Origin: JAAZXR01 sp040265175
GTDB lineage: Bacteria > Myxococcota_A > Polyangia > Nannocystales > Nannocystaceae
NCBI GenBank assembly: GCA_040265175.1
Contig: JBDQGY010000119.1
Location: forward strand, 1 to 12,764
Length of the DNA: 12,764 bases
Reading direction: 5' to 3'
Part shown: positions 7,225-12,764 of the stretch, one piece after another
How the letters are laid out: the number at the start of each line of letters is the position of its first letter
How positions within the stretch are numbered: position 1 is the first letter of the stretch
Notes under the pieces: generated by a model
The model's database searches: none
Told to the model about the DNA's origin: nothing
The model's input: only the letters and a program-made list of their open reading frames with translations
Made by a program: the position numbers and the translations under genes

Positions 7225-8187
7225 ATGACTTCCGCCAATTCCAATTCGCCTGACACCTACCGCTCAGGCTTCGTCGCGCTCTGCGGGCGACCCAACGTGG
7301 GCAAGAGCACGCTGCTCAACGCGCTCATTGGAGATCGCGTGGCGTTGGCGACGCGGTTCCCCCAGACCACCCGGGAGCGCATGCTCGGCATCTGGAGCGG
7401 CGAGGAGTTTCAGGCGGTGCTCGTGGACACCCCGGGGATTCACCGGGCGAAGTCGGCGCTGAACAAGTTCATGGTGGACGAGGCCATCAAAGGGGCGCGG
7501 GGTGTGGACCTCGTGCTGATGCTGGCCGAGATGCCCAACATCCCCGACGCGGAGGCGGCCGCAGAGTGGGAGCCGGGTCCTGGCGCCCAGGCTGCGCTGG
7601 CGTCGCTGGTGGAGACGGGCCGTCCGATTATTTTGGTGCTCACCAAGTGCGACATGGTCAAGGACCGCGATTTGGCGTTGCCGATCATCGAGACTTGGCA
7701 GCGACACCACTCGTTCGAGACGGTGGTGCCCACCTCCGCGATCAAAGGCAAGGGACTCGACGTGCTCGAGCAGGAGGTGCTCGCCCGGCTCCCGAAGGGC
7801 CCCGCCTACTACGACCGCGACCAGCTCAGCGACAAGGACATGCGCTGGCACGCCTCTGAGATCGTTCGCGGCACCATCTTCGCCAAGCTGCGCGACGAGC
7901 TCCCCTACGCCTGCGCGGTGGTGGTGGAGCGCTACAAAGAGACTGAGGCCGGGGATCGGATTCACGCGACGGTCCACGTAGACAAGCAGAGTCAAAAGGG
8001 GATGGTCATCGGAAAGAAGGCCAGCATGATCAAGGACATCTCCTCCCAGGCGCGACACCGCATCGGGCTGCTCACCGGGAGACCATGCCAGTTATTCTTG
8101 GACGTGAAGGTGAGCCCGGGGTGGACCGAGGATCCCAAGCAGCTTGAGCGGCTGGGCTACGCAGACCGGGAGGAGGATCGGGGATGA
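7225..8187 (+). CDS. era: GTPase Era, 30S ribosome assembly factor
   Basis: 320 residues, close to the family's usual 300. Era binds the 3' end of 16S rRNA and assists 30S maturation at the membrane. G motifs: G1 GRPNVGKST (21-29), switch I PQTTRER (46-52), G3 DTPG (68-71), G4 TKCD (140-143, variant of NKxD), G5 SA (171-172). A C-terminal KH domain follows, with the ELPYACAV strand and VIGKKASMIK helix-turn; the GxxG loop reads GKKA (263-266), its last Gly replaced by Ala. About 15 extra residues (PDAEAAAEWEPGPG) lie between G3 and G4. The frame is open upstream to about 7006, but ATG 7225 places G1 at the usual distance and lies just after a promoter candidate; no Shine-Dalgarno precedes it. 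The stop overlaps the der start by four bases. Confidence 0.96.
   Translation: MTSANSNSPDTYRSGFVALCGRPNVGKSTLLNALIGDRVALATRFPQTTRERMLGIWSGEEFQAVLVDTPGIHRAKSALNKFMVDEAIKGARGVDLVLMLAEMPNIPDAEAAAEWEPGPGAQAALASLVETGRPIILVLTKCDMVKDRDLALPIIETWQRHHSFETVVPTSAIKGKGLDVLEQEVLARLPKGPAYYDRDQLSDKDMRWHASEIVRGTIFAKLRDELPYACAVVVERYKETEAGDRIHATVHVDKQSQKGMVIGKKASMIKDISSQARHRIGLLTGRPCQLFLDVKVSPGWTEDPKQLERLGYADREEDRG
8171..8176 (+). promoter_or_regulatory. Ribosome binding site of der
   Basis: A perfect AGGAGG within the last codons of era, seven bases before the ATG at 8184. It fixes the der start and, with the ATGA overlap at 8184-8187, indicates translational coupling of era and der. Confidence 0.85.
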
Positions 8188-9635
8188 ACGGCGAATTTGA
8201 TGAGGCCAGCCTTCTTGAAGGGATCGACGACGAGCACGGGGTTCCGGGACCCTCACAAATCGTGGCGATCGTCGGGCGGCCGAACGTGGGCAAGTCAACG
8301 CTGTTCAACCGGCTGACGCGCAGCCGCAAGGCCATCGTAGAGGACCGGCCAGGGGTGACGCGAGACCGTCTTTACGGCATCGCAACCTTCGATGAGTGCA
8401 GCTACGTAGTGGTGGACACAGGGGGCCTCGACCCCGAATTAAACACGGGCCTGCCCAAGCACATCCGGCTCCAAGCGGAGGTGGCGATTCAAGAGGCGGA
8501 CTTGATTTTGTTCGTGGTGGACGCGGTAGACGGTCCGACTGGCGCGGACGCAGAGATCGGGCAGCTGCTTCGCAAGTCGGGCAAGCCCCTGCTGGTCGTG
8601 GCGAACAAGGCCGACAACCCCGACCGCGAGGTGGCGGGGCTCGCCGCCAATGAGCTTGGACTGGGTGAGGTGTTGCCGGTGTCGGCCGCCCACGGACGCA
8701 ACGTGGGCGAGCTCTGCGAGGCGATTTTGGAGCGGCTCCCGCCGGGAGCGCAGGCGGAGACGCTCATCCCTGAGGGCACTCGAATCGCCTTTGTTGGCCG
8801 GCCGAACGCGGGGAAATCTACGCTGGTAAACGCGATGCTTGCGGAGCCTCGCGTCATCGTCTCAAGTGAACCTGGCACCACCCGCGACCCGATCAATTTG
8901 CCCTTCCGCTACAAAAAGCGAGACCTCGTTTTGATCGACACAGCGGGCCTTCGCCGCCGCAAACAGGTGGCGAGGGCGATGGAGAAGATCGCGGCGATTC
9001 GATCCATCCGGACCATCGAGCAGACCCACGTTTGTGTGCTGGTGATCGACGCGACCGAGGGCGTGCGCGATCAAGACCAGCGGATCGCGAGGATGGCATT
9101 TGAGCGGGGCAAGGCGGTGGTGGTCGCGCTGCACAAGTGGGATCTGGTGGTGCACGAGGGACAAGAGGCCCGCAACGCCCTCGAGCAAGCCAAAGAGGCC
9201 CTCGCGTTCTTGGAGTCCCCGATCATCGTGAAGAGCTCGGTCGTTGGCGCGGGTCGAGATGAGGGGGCTGGCAAATCGTTCGAACTTGAGAAGCTGCTGC
9301 AAGCGTGCCTCACGACCGCGGCAGGCTGGGAGCGGAGGATCTCCACCTCCGATCTCAATGAAGAGCTCCAAGCTGCTGTGAGGGAGCACAACCCTCCGAT
9401 GCACAAGAGCAAACCGGTCAAGCTCTACTTCGCGACCCAGGCCGCGTCGACGCCGCCGCTGATCGTGATTTCTGCCAATCGTGGCCGCTGCCTCGTGCCT
9501 GCCTGGGAACGCTATTTCATCCGGCGAGTACGCAAGCGCTGGGGTCTATTTGGCGTTCCGGTGCGGTTGGTGGTTCGAGGTCGAGGCAAAGGCAACAAGG
9601 AGCGAGGCTCCAGCGGTCGGGGCGGCAGGGCCTAA
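8184..9635 (+). CDS. der: GTPase Der (EngA), 50S ribosome assembly factor
   Basis: 483 residues with the family's tandem G domains and C-terminal KH-like domain. Der is essential for 50S assembly in bacteria studied. Domain 1: GRPNVGKST (31-39), RPGVTRDR, DTGG, NKAD, SAAHG. Domain 2: GRPNAGKST, EPGTTRD, DTAGLRRR, then HKWD where NKWD is usual (His317, codon 9132-9134), and a G5 region VKSSVVGAGRDEGAG that is longer than usual and reads SS rather than SA. The KH-like part has RISTSDLNEEL, KPVKLYFATQ, TPPLIV and GVPVRLVVRGR, followed by a basic Gly/Arg tail. About 24 extra residues precede domain 1; the AGGAGG and the ATGA overlap with era support this start. Probably co-transcribed with era and ended by the hairpin at 9714-9732. 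Confidence 0.97.
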   Translation: MNGEFDEASLLEGIDDEHGVPGPSQIVAIVGRPNVGKSTLFNRLTRSRKAIVEDRPGVTRDRLYGIATFDECSYVVVDTGGLDPELNTGLPKHIRLQAEVAIQEADLILFVVDAVDGPTGADAEIGQLLRKSGKPLLVVANKADNPDREVAGLAANELGLGEVLPVSAAHGRNVGELCEAILERLPPGAQAETLIPEGTRIAFVGRPNAGKSTLVNAMLAEPRVIVSSEPGTTRDPINLPFRYKKRDLVLIDTAGLRRRKQVARAMEKIAAIRSIRTIEQTHVCVLVIDATEGVRDQDQRIARMAFERGKAVVVALHKWDLVVHEGQEARNALEQAKEALAFLESPIIVKSSVVGAGRDEGAGKSFELEKLLQACLTTAAGWERRISTSDLNEELQAAVREHNPPMHKSKPVKLYFATQAASTPPLIVISANRGRCLVPAWERYFIRRVRKRWGLFGVPVRLVVRGRGKGNKERGSSGRGGRA

Positions 9636-9639
9636 GATC

Positions 9640-9654
9640 TGCGCCTTTTGCGCA
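9640..9654. other. Small inverted repeat after der
   Basis: TGCGC-CTTTT-GCGCA, a perfect five-base stem with a five-base loop starting five bases after the der stop. It lacks a following T-tract, so at best it is a minor mRNA 3' stem. Confidence 0.35.
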
Positions 9655-9713
9655 AGCCGTGATGGCCACCCGCGAAGTCGCCGGCAGCCGTTGTTGGCAG
9701 ATATGCCCCGGAA

Positions 9714-9738
9714 GCGCCAACGAGGTTGGCGCCTCTTT
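9714..9738 (+). terminator. Candidate intrinsic terminator of era-der
   Basis: A perfect eight-base stem GCGCCAAC / GTTGGCGC (9714-9721 and 9725-9732) with a GAG loop, followed by CTCTTTC. The stem is strong but the T-tract is weak. It lies 78 bases after the der stop. Confidence 0.55.
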
Positions 9739-9862
9739 CGTGGATGATCGCTTTACCCCGTTGGATTCATTTGCAATCTTCTTGGCGCCTAACTTGCTGG
9801 AGCAGGTATAGGAAGCAAGGCGCTCGTTCTAGAAGGCGCCGGAAACTTAAAAGGAACAACCG
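9739..9862 (+). promoter_or_regulatory. Leader/promoter region of the VWA lipoprotein gene
   Basis: The 124 bases between the era-der hairpin and the VWA start are richer in A and T than the flanking genes and must hold the promoter if the hairpin terminates. The best pair I see is weak: TTGGCG (9782-9787) and TATAGG with 19-base spacing. The region also carries a second copy of TTGGCGCCT (9782-9790), the first being at 9726-9734, and a third GGCGCC at 9835-9840. AAGGA at 9851-9855 is a good ribosome binding site, seven bases before ATG 9863. Confidence 0.4.
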
Positions 9863-11602
9863 ATGCGCGCACGTCCACACGCCCCATTCTCCTACTCTGT
9901 CGCTCTCGTCACCGCGGTGGCGGCCATCGCCGGCTGCAACCCGCACGCGCTCCAGGCCGTGGAACTCGATTCGACCGCGGTCGACGAGAACGTCCTCCAA
10001 CTCCAAGTCAACAAAGACGTGGACGTGCTCTTCGTGGTGGACAACTCGGGGTCGATGGCCCAAGAGCAGATCACGCTCGCGGACAACTTTGACTCGTTCA
10101 TCAACGTGCTGGAGGCGGACGACGTCGACGCCAACTACAGGATCGGTGTGACCACCTCGGACAATTCCAACGTTCAGTCGGCGTGTCCCACGGATGGCAT
10201 CAACAACACCACCCCAGAGGCAGGCAAGCTGGTGCTCTCGTCGTGCACGACGCGGGCGAATGAGTTCGAGTGGCCGCACTCTGCGCCCACGGTGCAGGTA
10301 TACGACGAGGCATGCACGGCGCTCTGCCCGGAGTCCATCGGAAACCAGATCAGCGTGCTACCCACCAAAACCGCGCTCGACAGCGAGGCGAAGGCCCGAC
10401 CGTGGATTCAGAATATCGAGGGAGTCTCCAACCTGTCGATCGATGGCGGCGCGACCGCATGGTCTGACATGGTCCAGGCGTTCCAATGCATGGGGCCGCA
10501 AGGGGTGGACGGTTGCGGCTACGAGTCGCAGCTTGAGAGCCAATACAAGGCGCTCGCGCTCGCGAAGGTGGGGAACTCCGAACAGTACGGGTTCCTACGC
10601 GACCAAGCGATCCTTGCGATCGTTCAGGTCACGGACGAGGCGGACTGCTCCGCGAACGCGGCGGTGAGCGGTTCGGTGTTCAGCAACACCGCCACCGACT
10701 CTCCCTTCTGGAACGCGGCGACGCCCAACTCTTCCATCTGCTGGAACGCGGGGACGAAGTGCGAAGGGACCGGCAGCCCGTATACGAGCTGCACGTCGCA
10801 AAGTTATAATTACCTCGGCGAAGAGATCGGAGACGACTACGACGGCGGTAACGCCGACGATCAGCAGCAAGTGCTGCTGCCGCTCAAGCGATACCTCGAT
10901 CAGATCGCTGGCATCGAGAGCGACAAGGCCATCTTGCAAGGACCGGATGAGGCGATCGTCTCCGTTATTGGCGGCGTCCCGGAGGGATACTCCACCGGCG
11001 CGGCTGATCTCGTCTATCAAGACTCCGCCGACCCGACCGTGCAATCGACGTTTGGAGTCGATTACGGCTGTTCGTCCACTGTGGGTGGTGAACTCCAAAA
11101 CGCGGTGCCGCCGGTGAGGCTTCGAGAGTTTGCGGAGGCATTTTACAACCCGATCGCGGACACAAACCTGACCTCGAATCTGTTCTCCATCTGCGCCGCT
11201 GACTACAGCCCCGCGTTGACCGCCGTCGCAGAAGCCATTAAGGACCAGATCAAGCCGGGTTGCTTTGAGTCGTGCGTGCAGGACACAGAGGGAGACCTTG
11301 GCGACGGGCTACAGGTGTCGTGCAAGGTTACCCAAGAAGTTCCCATCGACGGAGGGGCGACCACGCGTACCGACACTATCCCCAACTGCGCCCAGAGCCC
11401 ATCAGACTCCCCGAGCAACGACGTCGGCGTCTGCTACACGGAGTTGACGGGGGATGCGATGAGCCCGGAATGCGTGGCAGAGGGCTGGAACCTCGAGTTC
11501 ACCATCACTCGCAGCCCAGACTTCCCAGTGCCCGGTGGCACAGTGGTCAGCGCCAACTGCCAGCTGTCGGACCGTCCGGCAGAAGACTGCCCGAACCTCT
11601 AA
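9863..11602 (+). CDS. VWA-domain lipoprotein
   Basis: 579 residues. The N-terminus is a lipoprotein signal: hydrophobic core then lipobox IAGC with Cys25, followed by Asn, so the mature protein should be lipid-anchored outside the cytoplasm. A von Willebrand factor A domain begins at about residue 53: VDVLFVVDNSGSM holds MIDAS Asp60, Ser62 and Ser64; DGGAT (194-198) could give the MIDAS Thr, and VTDEAD around 257-261 the last acidic strand. VWA domains bind ligands through a divalent metal. The C-terminal 120 residues form a separate cysteine-containing domain with GVCYTELTG and WNLEFTITR. AAGGA at 9851 fixes the ATG, and a strong hairpin at 11620 ends the transcript, so it looks monocistronic. 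Similar VWA lipoproteins are common in myxobacteria; the ligand is unknown. Confidence 0.9.
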   Translation: MRARPHAPFSYSVALVTAVAAIAGCNPHALQAVELDSTAVDENVLQLQVNKDVDVLFVVDNSGSMAQEQITLADNFDSFINVLEADDVDANYRIGVTTSDNSNVQSACPTDGINNTTPEAGKLVLSSCTTRANEFEWPHSAPTVQVYDEACTALCPESIGNQISVLPTKTALDSEAKARPWIQNIEGVSNLSIDGGATAWSDMVQAFQCMGPQGVDGCGYESQLESQYKALALAKVGNSEQYGFLRDQAILAIVQVTDEADCSANAAVSGSVFSNTATDSPFWNAATPNSSICWNAGTKCEGTGSPYTSCTSQSYNYLGEEIGDDYDGGNADDQQQVLLPLKRYLDQIAGIESDKAILQGPDEAIVSVIGGVPEGYSTGAADLVYQDSADPTVQSTFGVDYGCSSTVGGELQNAVPPVRLREFAEAFYNPIADTNLTSNLFSICAADYSPALTAVAEAIKDQIKPGCFESCVQDTEGDLGDGLQVSCKVTQEVPIDGGATTRTDTIPNCAQSPSDSPSNDVGVCYTELTGDAMSPECVAEGWNLEFTITRSPDFPVPGGTVVSANCQLSDRPAEDCPNL

Positions 11603-11619
11603 GGGACGAGGACGTTTCG

Positions 11620-11651
11620 AAGGCTCGCGCATCAACGATGTGCGGGCCTTT
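11620..11651 (+). terminator. Intrinsic terminator of the VWA lipoprotein gene
   Basis: A 14-base-pair stem (5' arm 11620-11633, loop AAC, 3' arm 11637-11650) with only two G-U wobbles, closing in CCTTT. It starts 18 bases after the stop codon. The stem and position are good; the T-run is short. Confidence 0.7.
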
Positions 11652-11708
11652 GTGCGTGGTGGGCCGCAGCGTGTCACGCCTATCAGATATCTTCGGCGAC
11701 ACGCACCC

Positions 11709-12062
11709 GACAGATTTCGCGAGGGGTGCGCGCTCGATGCCACCGAGGCGTGGGGACTTGAACCCGCGTGCGAGTTGACGCAGCTGATTCCCAGGGACGC
11801 GGTTGGGGATTTCTTTCGCTCGACGACCATTCCCCGGTGTGACGAGCTGCCCGCGGAGGACCCGGCGAATGAAGCGGGGGTCTGCTACACAGCGTTAACT
11901 GGCGCGGCGATGAGCCAGCTGTGTATCGACGAGGTCTGGAACCTCGAGTTCACCATTACGCGGGACCTGAACGGCCCGGCGCCCCCCTGCGGGACATTGA
12001 TCGTGGCAACCTGTGAGGCCATCGCCGCGGGCCCCGACGGATGTTCGGGAAGCGAGCCGTAG
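11709..12062 (+). pseudogene. Orphan second copy of the VWA protein's C-terminal domain
   Basis: In a different frame from the VWA gene, this stretch encodes about 117 residues clearly related to VWA residues 461-577. Matching pairs include TQLIP/TQEVP, TTIPRC/TDTIPNC, AGVCYTALTGAAMS/VGVCYTELTGDAMS, WNLEFTITR in both, and TLIVATC/TVVSANC. The later cysteines of the parent domain (IPxC, GVCY, the Cys after AMS, ANC/ATC, the last xxC) are kept. There is no signal peptide or VWA domain, the frame's only early starts are weak (GTG 11652, inside the terminator tail), and it sits beyond the VWA gene's terminator. The frame ends in TAG at 12060-12062 with no internal stop. Most likely a remnant of a tandem duplication; a short expressed protein is possible. 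Confidence 0.75.
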
Positions 12063-12101
12063 TCAATTGTGCTGGGATCACCCGGGCTTCCGCTGGTCGC
12101 T

Positions 12102-12407
12102 TCAGTCACCGTCGAGGATTTCGCGCACAGCCTGGACCTTGCCGTCCATGGAGCTGGCCTTGTCGGTGCGGGTGCCAAGCTTGACCGTGGTGGACAGGCG
12201 CGGGCAGCCCTCGGCGTGCAGGGTCTCGTGCACGGTCTGCAGCGCCGCGAGCACCTCAGGCAGCGGGCCCTCCACGTTGGTGCCGTAGGCGTGCAGGTGC
12301 ACCTTGAGGCCCGAGGCGGCGAGCAGCTGGTGGGCCCGGGCCACCTCGGTGCGGACGCTGATGTTGCCGGTGAGGGGGATGACGCAGATATCGGCCACGG
12401 CGTGCAT
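12102..12407 (-). CDS. MTH1187-family thiamine-binding protein
   Basis: 101 residues, the normal size for this family (Thiamine_BP, formerly DUF77; MTH1187/YqgV type). Seen features: an N-terminal strand ADICVIPLTG followed by SVRTEVARAHQLL, the LKVHLHAYGTNVEG segment with the conserved G-T...E, and the C-terminal block TTVKLGTRTDKASSMDGKVQAV matching the family's IKI..R.DK..SM..KV pattern. Members are small ferredoxin-like homo-oligomers that bind thiamine or its phosphates; no catalytic role is known. The start ATG at 12407 gives the usual N-terminus; only a weak AGG about ten bases upstream could serve as ribosome binding site. It follows the barrel gene on the same strand by 52 bases, so co-transcription is possible, and it converges with the orphan VWA tail. 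Confidence 0.9.
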   Translation of the reverse strand: MHAVADICVIPLTGNISVRTEVARAHQLLAASGLKVHLHAYGTNVEGPLPEVLAALQTVHETLHAEGCPRLSTTVKLGTRTDKASSMDGKVQAVREILDGD

Positions 12408-12459
12408 CGCTTAAGCCTGCGGGACGGCGGGGCGCTTCGCAAGGCGGGTCGGTGGCTCC

Positions 12460-12764
12460 CTACCAACGGACGCCGAGCCGGAGGCCGACGGTGAGCAGTT
12501 GGGGGAGGCCGTTGGCGCCGTCAGAGATCGAAGAGAGGAGCCCAAAGTAGCGGATCTGGGCGCCCAGGCTCCAGCGCACACCGAGCAGCACGTCCACGGA
12601 GAGAGAGAGGTTGAATTGGGGGACCACGGTCGCTTCACAGGTGCCCTGCGCGCCGCAGGCCAGCCCGAAGTCGCACACGCCTCCGCTCAAGCACGGGCGG
12701 CCCCGCTGGCCGTCCACCCGCCCCTCGGGGGAGCTCATGATCATACCGCCGCCGCCGACGTCGA
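12460..12764 (-). CDS. Probable outer-membrane beta-barrel protein, 5' end outside window
   Basis: The frame is open to the window edge and ends in TAG at 12460-12462, so only the last 100 or so residues are seen; the ATG at 12744 is probably internal. A cysteine cluster (RPCLSGGVCDFGLACGAQGTC) is followed by amphipathic alternating strands: VVPQFNLSLSVDVLLGVRW, LGAQIRYFGLL and LLTVGLRLGVRW ending in Trp. A C-terminal strand with alternating hydrophobic residues and a terminal aromatic residue is the usual signature recognised by the barrel-assembly machinery. The family is not recognised. The reading frame chosen has barrel-like periodicity, unlike the overlapping alternative frame at 12411-12638. 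Confidence 0.7.
   Translation of the reverse strand, partial: DVGGGGMIMSSPEGRVDGQRGRPCLSGGVCDFGLACGAQGTCEATVVPQFNLSLSVDVLLGVRWSLGAQIRYFGLLSSISDGANGLPQLLTVGLRLGVRW

Noticed and set aside
11752..11767. tRNA T-arm-like sequence (GGGTTCAAGTCCCC on the minus strand)
   Set aside because: The T-stem has two mismatches, no acceptor 5' strand complementary to CGCCTCG is present within a tRNA length, and there is no CCA end. The bases lie inside the VWA-tail homology and are explained by it.
12411..12638. Alternative minus-strand frame overlapping the barrel gene's 3' end
   Set aside because: The frame ending at 12460 shows alternating hydrophobic strands and a terminal aromatic residue; this one does not and has no ribosome binding site.

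Overview
GC-rich DNA (about 60-65% by eye) with the protein content of a deltaproteobacterial/myxobacterial genome. The clearest sign is the giant array of 'Myxococcus cysteine-rich repeats' (DUF4215 type), next to a von Willebrand factor A lipoprotein and a PilZ protein. Marine Nannocystineae relatives (Plesiocystis/Enhygromyxa-like) would fit, but the assignment is inference from gene families only.

Layout. (1) Bases 1-6091, plus strand: the 3' two thousand codons of a huge secreted-type protein. It has about 34 four-cysteine repeats, a repeat-free region of about 640 residues that looks like a parallel beta-helix, four more repeats, and a unique tail of about 110 residues. The gene begins left of the window. 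(2) Bases 6281-7189, minus strand: a PilZ-domain protein and a small membrane protein, convergent with the giant gene. (3) Bases 7225-9635, plus strand: era and der, two ribosome-assembly GTPases in one operon with a 4-base ATGA overlap. (4) Bases 9863-11602, plus strand: a lipoprotein with a VWA MIDAS motif, followed by a good intrinsic terminator. Beyond the terminator lies a diverged second copy of only this protein's C-terminal domain. (5) Bases 12102-12764, minus strand: a MTH1187-type thiamine-binding protein and the 3' end of a probable outer-membrane beta-barrel gene.

Function. era and der are housekeeping genes for 30S and 50S assembly. The accessory genes around them are mostly cell-surface or envelope proteins (DUF4215 giant, VWA lipoprotein, small membrane protein, barrel). 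I see no phage, transposon, CRISPR, tRNA or rRNA gene.

Points most worth checking: the 33-residue long/short two-unit module inside the repeat array; the orphan tail-domain copy after the VWA terminator; non-consensus residues at conserved positions of both GTPases (Der His317 in NKxD, Era Ala266 in the KH GxxG loop); a nearly leaderless era promoter; and a C9 tract inside the small membrane gene.
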